Below, piece by piece: positions 1-7,693 of a DNA stretch of 20,218 bases. Within the stretch, counting starts at the first letter, position 1; each line of letters opens with the position of its first letter. A program made the position numbers and the translations under genes. The DNA comes from a virus: positions 1 through 20,218 of IMG/VR virus record IMGVR_UViG_3300027963_000408; one strand, written 5' to 3'. Under the pieces are notes generated by a model. The model ran no database searches, had not been told where the DNA came from, and worked only from the letters and a program-made list of their open reading frames with translations.

Positions 1-230
1 AGTCGGATGAAGGCAAAGCAATTATGGAAGCCTCTCGCAAACTCGGTGGTTTGCTGGGCGGCAAACGAAATGAAACCGGCGAACTCCAGCAGTCAGAGAT
101 TCTGCAAATGTTGCAGACACTGCCTAAGGCAGGCGGCATGACTCCTGAGTCCCGTGCAATTCAGTCAGCCCCGCCTCCGGGAATGACGCCCCCTGGCGCA
201 GGTGCGCCAAAACCCCCTGGACTAGGATAA
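1..230 (+). CDS. C-terminal fragment of probable portal protein (5' truncated)
   Basis: The reading frame starting at base 3 is open from the window edge to the TAA at 228-230, so this is the 3' end of a longer gene and the ATG at 24 is probably an internal Met. The visible 75 or so residues hold a short charged segment with a Gly-Gly-Leu-Leu-Gly-Gly motif, a Leu/Gln-rich helix-like stretch (EILQMLQTLP) and a Pro/Gly-rich tail ending in PKPPGLG. The call as portal rests on position: it lies just before a scaffold-like gene and the major capsid gene, the usual portal-scaffold-capsid order, and many phage portals end in flexible Pro/Gly/Gln-rich tails. No diagnostic portal motif is visible in the fragment, so another head protein is possible. 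Confidence 0.5.
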   Translation, partial: SDEGKAIMEASRKLGGLLGGKRNETGELQQSEILQMLQTLPKAGGMTPESRAIQSAPPPGMTPPGAGAPKPPGLG

Positions 231-233
231 GCA

Positions 234-416
234 ATGGACCTCTTTAAGCCACGCGGAGCTTCTGCTCCCCGCCGCCCAACTGATGATCGTCAGGAAAACG
301 GCCAGATCGTAAACACGCCACGCTTCTCGCGTTTCGGCGGTCTTGACAAGCCATCTGATCTTTCTAAGAACAGAATGGCTGTTCAAAAGCCTGCTGACGG
401 CAAGAAAGTTATTTAA
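234..416 (+). CDS. small basic hypothetical protein between portal and scaffold
   Basis: This 60-aa protein starts 3 bp after the preceding stop. The sequence AGGAT, which overlaps the upstream stop codon, gives a plausible ribosome binding site. It is rich in Arg, Lys, Pro and Asp, has no membrane segment and looks largely disordered. I do not recognise a family. Its place between the probable portal and the scaffold suggests a small head-assembly or virion component, but that is inferred only from neighbours. The tight packing, same strand and good start signal support it being a real gene. Confidence 0.6.
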   Translation: MDLFKPRGASAPRRPTDDRQENGQIVNTPRFSRFGGLDKPSDLSKNRMAVQKPADGKKVI

Positions 417-439
417 ACCACATTGTAACGAGGGTAACA

Positions 440-970
440 ATGTCTCTTGAAAATCTATCAGTCGATGCACGCGATGAACTCGCAGCATTGGCCCAGCAAC
501 TTGCTGAGAATCCTTCTACCCGCAAAGAATTTTTGCGAATGACCAAGAAGGTTAAGCCTGATCTTCCAATTCCAGAATTGGAAATTGAAGATCACACCAA
601 CACTGCGGTCGCAGCAGCAGAAGCACGAGTCCAATCTCTGGAGAACAAACTCCGAGAGCGTGATGCCGTGGAAGAGCTGCAAAAGCGTCGCAATTCGTTG
701 AAGCAGAAGGGCTTGGCAAGTTCTGACGATGATATCAAAGGCATTGAGAAAATCATGCTTGAGCGCGGTATCACTAATCACGAGACCGCCGCTGAGTATC
801 ACGAGTGGATGAAGCAAGCCGCGACACCCACACCTTCCGGGTACAATCCACAAGTTATTCAGAAATTTGATTTGAATAAGTATTGGAAGAACCCAATTAC
901 CGCAGCAAGAAACGAAGCGGTCAGCGCATTGCAAGATTTGCGGCGACCGAATCGTCCTATTGGTTTGTAA
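440..970 (+). CDS. probable capsid scaffolding protein
   Basis: A 176-aa acidic, highly helical protein lies immediately upstream of the major capsid gene, the usual place for a phage scaffold. Residues about 55-85 (AAEARVQSLENKLRERDAVE and following) form a clear coiled-coil heptad pattern. The C-terminus is basic (RRPNRPIGL), as in many scaffolds whose C-terminal helix contacts capsid subunits. It would act inside the procapsid to direct shell assembly and then leave or be degraded; no protease motif is seen in it. The start follows GAGGGTAACA, a good Shine-Dalgarno at normal spacing. The assignment rests on position, composition and length, not on a recognised catalytic or family signature. 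Confidence 0.6.
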   Translation: MSLENLSVDARDELAALAQQLAENPSTRKEFLRMTKKVKPDLPIPELEIEDHTNTAVAAAEARVQSLENKLRERDAVEELQKRRNSLKQKGLASSDDDIKGIEKIMLERGITNHETAAEYHEWMKQAATPTPSGYNPQVIQKFDLNKYWKNPITAARNEAVSALQDLRRPNRPIGL

Positions 971-988
971 ACCTTACCGGAGATTGAT

Positions 989-1999
989 ATGGCCATTGGT
1001 GGCGGAATTCTACCGGCAACGGGATCAACTCAGTACACTGAGTTAACTTACGTCACTCGTAGGGCATTCATCCCGAAGCTGGTTGTACAGCTTTATAACT
1101 CGACCCCTCTTCTCGCAGCACTGATTGCTAACAGTCAGCAAGCCAGCGGCGGTGTGTCATCCGTAACAGTGCCTGTTCAAGGCGCTCAGTTTGTAAACGC
1201 ACAATGGTCGGACTACAGCGGCTCGTTCGCTCAACCGTCTGTCCAGCAGGGTGCTTACAACGCTGAGTTCAACCTCAAGTTGATGATCACACCAGTCCCG
1301 TTCCTCGGGATGGAAGGTGCGGTTCAGCAGGACGCAGCAATCATTCCGCTGATCGAAGCGCGTATGAACGATGCGACCAACGTGATGATGGACGCGATGG
1401 CAACGTCGCTGTACCAAAACTACACGAATACCCAGCAGTTTATCGGCCTTCCAGGCGCGATTGACGATGGTACTAACCTGGCGACCTACGGCAACATTAA
1501 CCGTAACACCTACACTTGGTGGAAGTCGAAGGTCTACAACGCTGGTAACGTCAACCCAACCCGTCAGAACATCCTGCAATACATTTCTGGAACCGTGAAG
1601 AACGGTGCAGAAGTGCCTAGCTTTGGTGTTTGCGGATTCGGTACTTGGACTCTGTTGGCTCAAGACTTTGTTGGTCAAGAGCAGTACACCATCACCCCAG
1701 GCTCTGCCTTTGATGGTGACAACAACGGGCCACAGGCTGCGTTCCGCGCACTGATGGTTGCTGGTGTTCCGATCTATCCAGATCCGTACTGCCCAGAAGG
1801 CGTTGTCTACTTTGTCAACACGAACTACCTGAACCTGTACATCCACGAGCAGGGTTCGTTTGTGTTTACTGGGTTTGAGTCCACTCTGCCTAACTGGCAG
1901 ATTGGTTACGTCGGCGCAGTGCTGATGATTGCTGAGTTGGTTAGCACTAAACCGAAGTCTATGACTCGGGTTAGTTCTTACAACTCGCTGACCCTGTAA
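989..1999 (+). CDS. major capsid protein (HK97-fold type)
   Basis: A 336-aa protein with the size and character of an HK97-fold phage major capsid protein. It forms the icosahedral shell. It has an N-terminal arm (about residues 1-45), a segment of beta character with VTVPVQGAQF (about 58-68) and a motif around RNTYTWWKSKVYNAG (about 170-185). This motif resembles the region around the conserved Trp pair in many capsid proteins of this type. A hydrophobic C-terminal part with VYFVNTNYLNLYIHE and GYVGAVLMIAELV follows, typical of the A/P-domain core strands. GGAG at 979-982 lies 6 bp before the ATG. It follows a scaffold-like gene and precedes small head proteins. The fold assignment is from sequence character and context; no alignment could be run. 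Confidence 0.85.
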   Translation: MAIGGGILPATGSTQYTELTYVTRRAFIPKLVVQLYNSTPLLAALIANSQQASGGVSSVTVPVQGAQFVNAQWSDYSGSFAQPSVQQGAYNAEFNLKLMITPVPFLGMEGAVQQDAAIIPLIEARMNDATNVMMDAMATSLYQNYTNTQQFIGLPGAIDDGTNLATYGNINRNTYTWWKSKVYNAGNVNPTRQNILQYISGTVKNGAEVPSFGVCGFGTWTLLAQDFVGQEQYTITPGSAFDGDNNGPQAAFRALMVAGVPIYPDPYCPEGVVYFVNTNYLNLYIHEQGSFVFTGFESTLPNWQIGYVGAVLMIAELVSTKPKSMTRVSSYNSLTL

Positions 2000-2003
2000 G
2001 GAG
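1997..2003 (+). promoter_or_regulatory. strong Shine-Dalgarno embedded in the capsid gene stop codon
   Basis: TAAGGAG lies at 1997-2003: the stop codon of the capsid gene is also the start of a near-consensus ribosome binding site, 6 bp before the ATG at 2010. The same arrangement recurs at 2334-2340 before the ATG at 2346. These are the strongest Shine-Dalgarno sequences in the window and fit high expression of the capsid-adjacent small proteins. Confidence 0.7.
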
Positions 2004-2009
2004 AGAAAC

Positions 2010-2336
2010 ATGGCTCTCGCCCTAAACAAGATCCTGATTGCCGGTGCTAACAGCAACACGGCTGGTGCTTACTTCACCACTCAGACTCTGATCGCTCCGG
2101 CAACCGTTGCCGGTAACGTAGTTCCTGCTGGCGTATATCTGATGTTCCCAACACTGAACAGCCAGATCTACGCTAACAACGGAACCGCGTTGGTTTTGCT
2201 GACCCCAGCAAACACTGGTGGAGTGCTGATCAGTGACGGTGTGAACGTAGTTGCCAACTCGACCACGACTGCAAACACCATCACCTTCTTGACGGTGAAC
2301 GGCGGTTTGACTGCAAACTCCACGTTTACTAGTTAA
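2010..2336 (+). CDS. small head-associated (possible decoration) protein
   Basis: This 108-aa protein is rich in Ala, Asn, Thr and Val, has almost no charged residues, and shows short alternating hydrophobic stretches typical of beta-rich virion proteins. It directly follows the major capsid gene with a strong ribosome binding site, the usual place for a capsid decoration or head-stabilising protein. There is no signal peptide or long membrane helix. I do not recognise a named family. The high-expression start signal and low-charge composition fit a structural protein made in many copies, but the role is inferred. Confidence 0.6.
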   Translation: MALALNKILIAGANSNTAGAYFTTQTLIAPATVAGNVVPAGVYLMFPTLNSQIYANNGTALVLLTPANTGGVLISDGVNVVANSTTTANTITFLTVNGGLTANSTFTS

Positions 2337-2345
2337 GGAGTAAAC

Positions 2346-2801
2346 ATGGCGAACGCAGATGCAGTTGGAGCAAACCTACCAGACTCTTTTGGTAACTATG
2401 CAATAGCACGAGTTAGCGGAGCGTCTTTGGCAACGGCTGGAAATGCGGTAGTGGCTATTCCGTTTCTTAGCGGCGGCCTCACAAATAGTGGGACGTTAGC
2501 TGGATCTGGAGAGGTAATTATTCGTCGGATTACGGTGCAAAACGCAAATGCTAGTGCATCGTTGGCTAACGTGAATATCACGACATCCAATGATGGCAAC
2601 ACTAGCAATGCGGTTGTTGCAACAGTCTCATTAGCAAATTTGACTGCTGTCAACAGGTTCCAAGACCTGACGATTGCTAGCCCCTACGCACTGACCACAG
2701 CAATTAACGGAGCGAATACTTCAGCATTGTATTTGAATGTCACCAACGCGGCATCGGCCATTGTTGACATTCGAATCTACGGTGACACGGTTTCGTTCTA
2801 A
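2346..2801 (+). CDS. beta-rich virion structural protein, possible decoration protein
   Basis: A 151-aa protein rich in Ala, Asn, Ser, Thr and Val with alternating strand-like segments (for example EVIIRRITVQNAN and SALYLNVTNAASAIVDIRIYG), which looks like a beta-sandwich. It starts after AAGGAG at 5 bp spacing. Its TAA at 2799-2801 overlaps the ATG of the next gene (TAATG). The placement in the capsid-proximal cluster and the composition suggest a head-surface or decoration protein that could give the shell extra domains. No family was recognised with certainty, and a neck or tail-surface role is also possible. Confidence 0.55.
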   Translation: MANADAVGANLPDSFGNYAIARVSGASLATAGNAVVAIPFLSGGLTNSGTLAGSGEVIIRRITVQNANASASLANVNITTSNDGNTSNAVVATVSLANLTAVNRFQDLTIASPYALTTAINGANTSALYLNVTNAASAIVDIRIYGDTVSF

Positions 2802-3121
2802 TGGAAGTCTACGTAACCAACTGTAGCGACACCGATCTGGCTGATCGTCATGCCGGTGTTGACTACAAGTTTAAAAAAGGTGTGCCTACGTCAGTCCCTA
2901 TCGAGGCTGCTAGGCACATCTTTGGTTACCAGGATGGTGACAAGCTCCCATACGCAGTCCGTCTGGGTTTTGCAACCCACTCGTCGGATGTTGAAATCGG
3001 ACTTGAACGGTTGGCTATGTTTCGCATCGGCCAACATTCAGCGCAGGACCGCATTCCCTCGGCGGTAGGCGTAGTACCCCTACCCGTCAAAAAAGTAGGG
3101 GTAGGGGGAAAAGTCTCCTGA
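2801..3121 (+). CDS. conserved-looking head/neck-region hypothetical protein
   Basis: This 106-aa protein begins in a TAATG overlap with the previous gene, so its translation is probably coupled. The N-terminal 50 residues look like a compact domain (MEVYVTNCSDTDLADR, then a VDYKFKKGVPTSVPIEAARH region and IFGYQDGD). The last 20 or so residues are low-complexity Val/Pro/Gly/Lys and are encoded by the inverted repeat at 3075-3103. Similar small proteins that begin with a V-Y-V-T-N type strand occur among phage head genes, but I cannot name the family. Its location between decoration-like genes and the adaptor suggests a head or neck structural part. Confidence 0.55.
   Translation: MEVYVTNCSDTDLADRHAGVDYKFKKGVPTSVPIEAARHIFGYQDGDKLPYAVRLGFATHSSDVEIGLERLAMFRIGQHSAQDRIPSAVGVVPLPVKKVGVGGKVS
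3075..3103 (+). repeat. inverted repeat (9-bp stem) at the 3' end of a coding region
   Basis: TACCCCTAC at 3075-3083 is the exact reverse complement of GTAGGGGTA at 3095-3103, separated by 11 bases that include a run of six A. A second register pairs CCCCTACCC with GGGTAGGGG. The strand downstream is purine-rich (GGGGGAAAAG), without the T run expected of a + strand rho-independent terminator. The element lies inside the last codons of the 106-aa gene, 36 bp before the ATG of the adaptor gene. It could be an RNA hairpin that tunes expression or protects a processed end. Confidence 0.6.
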
Positions 3122-3139
3122 GGGTTACAATAGGCAACT

Positions 3140-3985
3140 ATGGCAACCCTAAATTCGTATATCACAGACGTTCGCAGGCTTCTACACGATGCCAATGGGA
3201 ACTTCTGGTCTAACGATGAGATTACGGATTACGTCAATGATGGGCGTGAAAGGGTAGTACGAGACACTGGTTGCCTGCGTACCCTGCAAATTTCTGCTAC
3301 ACCACTCGCACCAGACGGCACAGCCGCAATTATCTGGTCTGCTGGACTTGTTGTCACCTCAGGACAGTACATATTTTCAAATATATTTATCTACCAAGTC
3401 ACAGTAGGTGGAACGCTGGGGACTACATCCCCTCCGTACCCCGCGTCCGGGACTAATTTCCCCCCGTCAACGGCTTTTACCAACGGCACAGCCAGTTTGC
3501 TGTACGTTCAGAATGCAGAAGTCATCCCGTTTTCGTCGTTACCTAATGGTTCGCAGACTTTGGATGTACTCAACCTGACGATCTACTGGGGGAATTCTAG
3601 GATTCCTCTGCGTTACCTTCCCTGGACGAACTTCAACGCCCAGTTGCGTTATTGGCAGAACTACGTTGGACGGCCCGTGTGCTTCTCAACGTATGGTCAA
3701 TCGCAAATTTACATCTCTCCTATCCCTGACCAGTCCTATAGCATGGAAGTGGATACGGTTATCCTGCCTTCTCCGCTGGTTTTGACCAATCCTACGGTCA
3801 ATGACGCCATCAATGATCCGTACACCGTTCCTGTGGCGTTCTACGCGGCCTACAAGGCAAAGTACAAAGAACAAAGCTACGGAGAATCTGAGATTTTCCT
3901 ACAGCAATACAACCGTCAAGTGCAGAGCGTGTTGAATTCGGTCTTCACGCGCAGGATTCCGGACCCATATAGCAGTCCTTACTAA
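3140..3985 (+). CDS. head-tail adaptor (connector) protein
   Basis: A 281-aa protein whose N-terminus (residues about 5-45) carries YITDVRRLLHDANG, then FWSNDEITDYVNDGRERVV and RDTG. This helical signature is typical of adaptor proteins that dock under the portal in short-tailed phages (T7 gp11 or HK97 gp6-type fold). The middle (about 60-200) is beta-rich with aromatic and Pro residues. The C-terminus has a helix-rich segment (FYAAYKAKYKEQSYGESEIF) followed by a QQYNRQVQSVLN motif, also common in this group. Its role would be to close the head channel and receive the nozzle encoded by the next gene, which begins 1 bp after its stop. The Shine-Dalgarno is weak (GAGGG some 16 bp upstream). The function comes from motif recognition and context. 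Confidence 0.7.
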   Translation: MATLNSYITDVRRLLHDANGNFWSNDEITDYVNDGRERVVRDTGCLRTLQISATPLAPDGTAAIIWSAGLVVTSGQYIFSNIFIYQVTVGGTLGTTSPPYPASGTNFPPSTAFTNGTASLLYVQNAEVIPFSSLPNGSQTLDVLNLTIYWGNSRIPLRYLPWTNFNAQLRYWQNYVGRPVCFSTYGQSQIYISPIPDQSYSMEVDTVILPSPLVLTNPTVNDAINDPYTVPVAFYAAYKAKYKEQSYGESEIFLQQYNRQVQSVLNSVFTRRIPDPYSSPY

Positions 3986-3986
3986 C

Positions 3987-6200
3987 ATGGCATCCCAAGA
4001 ACAGCAAAAAAGATACACTGTTCTGAAGACGTTCGGGGGGATCAACACCAAAGCCAACCGAACAGCCATTAAGGACGATGAATTCTCGTGGTTGGAAAAC
4101 GCCATGCCTATTGGCGACTCCAACATTAAGATTGTTCCCGCTCAAGAAGCAGTTAGAAACAGCACAGGCAATGTTGTTGTATTTTCCAACACAACTTCTT
4201 TTCTAACGTCTACAAATATCAATGTTTCTGACTACATAGTAAGTTTCCAAGCAAATGGTACGGCTCAAGCGTTCAATCTGACTAGCAATGTGACTAGCAA
4301 CGTAGCAGTTGCAGGCACGTTCAGCAATGCAAACGTCAGTGCTGCCCAGTGGAAGAACGAAAGACTGATCATTGCCGATACAGACAAGGGGTTGTCGAGC
4401 TGGAACGGAGCTAACGTAGTCTCTATAGGCTCAGTTGGCCTGATTGCCGTATCAAACCCAGGCTCTGGCTATACGGCTGCGCCAAACGTGGTGATCAGCG
4501 CACCAAACGATGCTAACGGGGTGCAGGCAGTAGCGACTGCAACAATTGTCACCGGATCTGGTGGTATCAGGTCAGTTTATGTGACTTCTGGAGGCTCTGG
4601 ATACACGGCTGTACCTGATGTAACCATCGGCGCACCCAACATCACGGGTGGAACCCAAGCTACAGCGGTTGCCAGCATCAGTGCTGGAGCTGTTGTTGCT
4701 ATTTCAGTTGTTGAAGCAGGGTCTGGATACACTTCTGTCCCTGCTGTAACTTTTTCAAGCGGTGGTGCTACTGCCAACGCAGTTATTTCTACTGGTGGTG
4801 TTAGCAGCGTATCCCTAACAAACGCAGGTAGCGGATATACGTCATCTCCAACCATCACTTTCTCAGGTGGTGGAGGGTCTGGAGCTAATGCCATAGCCCA
4901 GATCGTCACGTTCAGAACTGGAACAGTCAGCATCCTGCTCAACAACGGTGGTTCTGGCTATACGTCAGCCCCAACGGTAGCTATCAACGGTGCTAACACC
5001 ACTCCAGCTACTGCTACAGCCATTGTTCTGGGTAACACGGTCTCGCAGATTGTGATGACTAACCCAGGCGCCGGGTACACAACTGCGAATGTAACTCTTT
5101 CCGGTGGTGGGTTTAGCACTGCTGCCAATGTCACAGCGGTTGTAAACACAGATCAAGTAGTTTCTGTAGCCACATTCTCTGGCAGAACCTGGGTGGCTTC
5201 TGGACGTACCGTCTACTACTCTGCCGCAGACTCTTACAGTGATTTCACAAGCGTATCTGCTGGTTCACTGACCATTTCAGACTCTACGCTGCACGGCAAC
5301 ATCCGTGCGCTTCTCTCAGCCAACAATTTCTTGTACATCTTTGGCGAGACAAGCATAAACGTATTCTCTGACGTTCGCGTTGACACCAACGGTCAGACGT
5401 TATTCACAAATACCAACGTCTCTGCCAGCGTAGGAACCAAGCGTATCTACGCTATCTATCCGTTCTTCCGGTCTGTGCTGTTCATGAACGACTATGGGAT
5501 CTACTCCTTGGTCGGTTCTACTACCAGCAAGTTGTCAGACCCTCTTGACGGAATATTCCAACTCATAGACTTTGCTCAACCCATCAGCGGTGGTCAGGTC
5601 TTACTGAACAACATACTATGCGCGGCATTCTCCTTCACCTACAACGACCCGGCAAGTGGAGCGAGAAAGGTTCAGGCCGTGTTTTTCGAGAAGAAGTGGT
5701 TTCTAACCTCCCAAGGAGCGTTGGACTACATCACTTCCGTCCCTACAGCGGGGGTCATTCGCCTTTATGGGACCGCAGGCTCAAGCCTCTACCGTCTCTA
5801 TGCTAATTCCACAGTTGGGATAGCAACTACAATCCAGACTGCTCTGATGCCTATGGGTGATCCCATACGAACCAAGCAGGCATTGAAGTTTGGGATAGAG
5901 GCACAGTTGCAAGCAGCATCTACGCTCCTCATTAGCGTGGACAACGAACAAGGAACTGGATCTACTGGTGCTTACACCATAGACAATTCCGTCGTTTGGC
6001 TCAACAATTATCAAGTCCCGGTCACTTGGCAAAACAATAGTTTGCAGACTGTTGGCTGGGAAACGTCTTACGGATATGCTCTGTACAAGTCAGATGCCCA
6101 GCAATACGGCAAGTATCTCGGCCTGACCATCAACAGTAACAGTGCCGGATATACAGTAAATACTTTCGAGTTTGAACACGAATTGAGGGTGAGGTTCTAA
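3987..6200 (+). CDS. tail nozzle / tail tubular protein B-like, with GSGYT repeat insertion
   Basis: A 737-aa protein. The N-terminus (about residues 10-45) has LKTFGGINTKANRTAI followed by an LENAMP motif, typical of podovirus tail nozzle or stabilisation proteins (T7 gp12, P22 gp10 type). The second half (about 395-737) has propeller-like blades: SGRTWVASGRTVYYS, LYIFGETSINVFSD and SVLFMNDYGIYSLVG. Between them, residues about 150-390 contain six copies of a G-[SA]-G-Y-T motif at residues 159, 203, 245, 281, 322 and 361. The protein would extend the neck below the adaptor and form the DNA exit channel. Spacing to the adaptor gene is 1 bp, and the stop overlaps the next start (TAATG). A tail hub or needle-associated protein is the main alternative. 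Confidence 0.65.
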   Translation: MASQEQQKRYTVLKTFGGINTKANRTAIKDDEFSWLENAMPIGDSNIKIVPAQEAVRNSTGNVVVFSNTTSFLTSTNINVSDYIVSFQANGTAQAFNLTSNVTSNVAVAGTFSNANVSAAQWKNERLIIADTDKGLSSWNGANVVSIGSVGLIAVSNPGSGYTAAPNVVISAPNDANGVQAVATATIVTGSGGIRSVYVTSGGSGYTAVPDVTIGAPNITGGTQATAVASISAGAVVAISVVEAGSGYTSVPAVTFSSGGATANAVISTGGVSSVSLTNAGSGYTSSPTITFSGGGGSGANAIAQIVTFRTGTVSILLNNGGSGYTSAPTVAINGANTTPATATAIVLGNTVSQIVMTNPGAGYTTANVTLSGGGFSTAANVTAVVNTDQVVSVATFSGRTWVASGRTVYYSAADSYSDFTSVSAGSLTISDSTLHGNIRALLSANNFLYIFGETSINVFSDVRVDTNGQTLFTNTNVSASVGTKRIYAIYPFFRSVLFMNDYGIYSLVGSTTSKLSDPLDGIFQLIDFAQPISGGQVLLNNILCAAFSFTYNDPASGARKVQAVFFEKKWFLTSQGALDYITSVPTAGVIRLYGTAGSSLYRLYANSTVGIATTIQTALMPMGDPIRTKQALKFGIEAQLQAASTLLISVDNEQGTGSTGAYTIDNSVVWLNNYQVPVTWQNNSLQTVGWETSYGYALYKSDAQQYGKYLGLTINSNSAGYTVNTFEFEHELRVRF
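4434..5157 (+). repeat. six tandem GSGYT protein repeats
   Basis: Six imperfect repeats of about 36-44 residues occur in the nozzle-like protein. Each has G-[SA]-G-Y-T followed after a few residues by a short beta strand, such as VPAVTFSSGG or SSPTITFSGGG, then a Gly/Ala/Thr-rich linker. At the DNA level the copies are well diverged, so this is an old repeat array and not a recent slippage event. Arrays of GSGYTS-x-P-type units occur in other phage tail proteins and probably form stacked beta elements. Confidence 0.8.
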
Positions 6201-7363
6201 TGACTGTCCCATACGCATTTGCCAATCTAAGCGGGAACATCGCTCTCGCAAAGCTAGACAGCAATTTCAACACGCCGATCACCATCGGCAATACGTCTGT
6301 CTTGCTGGGCAACACAGTCACTACGCTTAACAACCTCACACTTGCCAACGTCACCATATCAAGCGGTACGGCATCAAACATCAGTTTGACAAGCCCTCTT
6401 GCCGTGTCTTCTGGGGGAACGGGTAGTGCAAATTTGACTGTCAACAATGTGTTGATAGGGAACGGCACTAGTGCTGTAACTTCTGTAGCACCAGGGACAA
6501 CAGGAAATGTTCTCACCAGCATCGGCGGTGCGTGGGTTAGCAACGCTGTTGTAAATAACGCAGCAGCAGGTTCTAACACACAGGTTCAGTACAACAACTC
6601 GGGTGCGTTGGGAGCATCTGCAAACCTTGTATTTGATGGGACGAACCTTGGTATTGGGACGAGTTCGCCTGCAAGAAAACTAGTTGTTTATGAAGCCGCA
6701 ACTGGTTCAACAATCCAAATAACGGATTCTGTTTCCGGCACTGGCGCTGCGGCTGGTAGTATTATTCAGCAATCTTTTGCTGATCAAAGTTTGCTTATAC
6801 GCAATTATGCTCCGGCGGGATATATTCGGTTTGATACGGCAGGTGCATCAGAAAAGATGCGCCTCAACTCCTCCGGCAACCTCGGTCTGGGGGTCACGCC
6901 GAGTGCTTGGGGAACTTTTTCTTCAGTTTTCCAAGGTGTTGGGTATTCTTTAGCGGGTTTTAGTTCTGGTACTAATGTTCAATCAGCATTGTATTGTAAT
7001 GCGTTCTTTAATGGAACTAATTACATATATAGAGGGAGCGCTGCCGCTTCACAATATTTGCAAATTAGTGGCGAACACCAATGGTTCAACGCACCCGTAG
7101 GCACAGCAGGTAATGCAATCACCTTCACACAGGCGATGACGCTGGATGCGAGTGGGAATCTTGGTATTGGGACGAGTTCGCCAAACGCATCAGCGATTCT
7201 AGACGCGCAAAGCACTACTAAAGGCGTGCGGATGCCCAACATGACTACAACGCAAAAGAATGCGATTGCTAGTCCTGCTGCTGGTTTGATGGTGTTTGAT
7301 ACGACTCTAGCAAAATTATGTGTTTACAGCGGTTCTGCTTGGCAGACCATCACTTCAGTTTAA
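6200..7363 (+). CDS. tail fibre protein with GIGTSSP-type shaft repeats
   Basis: A 387-aa protein starting in a TAATG overlap with the nozzle gene. Its N-terminus (about 1-60) is Asn/Thr-rich with strand repeats. At about 120-155 it has the fibre motif QVQYNNSGALGASAN followed by LVFDGTNLGIGTSSP. Further NLGIGTSSP or NLGLGVTPS motifs occur at about 230 and 325. The C-terminus has GVRMPNMTTTQKNAIASP and a final GSAWQTI segment, common at the tips of phage fibres that lack an intramolecular chaperone; no S74 peptidase domain is visible. It is expected to be trimeric and attached to the tail for host contact. The central part (about 160-290) is more A+T-rich than its flanks, and a 23-bp exact repeat brackets it, which suggests module exchange. 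Confidence 0.75.
   Translation: MTVPYAFANLSGNIALAKLDSNFNTPITIGNTSVLLGNTVTTLNNLTLANVTISSGTASNISLTSPLAVSSGGTGSANLTVNNVLIGNGTSAVTSVAPGTTGNVLTSIGGAWVSNAVVNNAAAGSNTQVQYNNSGALGASANLVFDGTNLGIGTSSPARKLVVYEAATGSTIQITDSVSGTGAAAGSIIQQSFADQSLLIRNYAPAGYIRFDTAGASEKMRLNSSGNLGLGVTPSAWGTFSSVFQGVGYSLAGFSSGTNVQSALYCNAFFNGTNYIYRGSAAASQYLQISGEHQWFNAPVGTAGNAITFTQAMTLDASGNLGIGTSSPNASAILDAQSTTKGVRMPNMTTTQKNAIASPAAGLMVFDTTLAKLCVYSGSAWQTITSV
6647..6669 (+). repeat. 23-bp direct repeat, copy 1
   Basis: This copy encodes the LGIGTSSP shaft motif and is identical base for base to 7160-7182. Exact conservation at synonymous positions, unlike other repeats in the window, suggests recent duplication or gene conversion. The two copies flank a 490-bp segment of different base composition. 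Confidence 0.8.
7160..7182 (+). repeat. 23-bp direct repeat, copy 2
   Basis: This is the second exact copy of the repeat at 6647-6669, in the same reading frame of the same fibre gene. The spacing between copy starts is 513 bp, a multiple of three, so recombination between copies would delete or swap the middle of the fibre without breaking the frame. Confidence 0.8.
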
Positions 7364-7373
7364 GGAATAAAGA

Positions 7374-7691
7374 ATGACTACTTTTAACTGGGAAATCTCT
7401 CAGCTTAACTGCCACCCGCAGTCTGATGATAAGACCAATGTAGTGTTCAACATTCATTGGCGCTGTACGGGTGTAGACGGAGCTTATACCGGCACGGTCT
7501 ATTCAACGACATCGGTTCCTGCGCCAACGGACTCATTTACTGAGTTTGCCGATCTTACTCAGCAAGATGTACTTGGCTGGATCTGGGCATCTGGTGTAGA
7601 CAAAGACTCTGCCGAGGCCGCTGTGCAAGCGCAGATTGACAACCAGGCAAACCCTCCTGTTGTTTCACCAAAACTTCCTTGGGCTAATTAA
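7374..7691 (+). CDS. small conserved phage protein downstream of fibre
   Basis: A 105-aa acidic protein with an N-terminal beta-like region (FNWEISQLNCHPQ, then VVFNIHWRCTGVDGAYTG) and a later helix rich in acidic residues and Ala (DVLGWIWASGVDKDSAEAAV). Proteins with a similar W-x-I-x-x-L-x-C-x-P and V-V-F-x-x-H-W-R pattern sit beside tail-fibre genes in many uncultured and marine phages, as I recall. Their function is unknown to me. It starts after AAGGAATAAAGA. The small size and position suggest a tail-fibre accessory or virion protein. Confidence 0.65.
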   Translation: MTTFNWEISQLNCHPQSDDKTNVVFNIHWRCTGVDGAYTGTVYSTTSVPAPTDSFTEFADLTQQDVLGWIWASGVDKDSAEAAVQAQIDNQANPPVVSPKLPWAN

Positions 7692-7693
7692 AA

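Noticed and set aside
1157-2059. 300-aa ORF on the minus strand opposite the capsid gene
   Set aside because: It is a mirror of the strongly supported capsid gene, has an Arg/His/Val-rich product without domain character and no ribosome binding site, and would be the only minus-strand gene in the window.
3075-3110. Rho-independent terminator
   Set aside because: The stem is followed by GGGGGAAAAG and not by a T run on the + strand, and it is still inside a coding region.
3061-3110. G-quadruplex
   Set aside because: Only two runs of four or more G occur; the remaining G pairs are too short for a convincing four-run quadruplex.
7000-7363. Intramolecular chaperone (S74 peptidase) domain at the end of the first fibre
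   Set aside because: The C-terminus ends with the GVRMPNMTTTQ and GSAWQTI type tip, and no S74 Ser/Lys catalytic region follows it.
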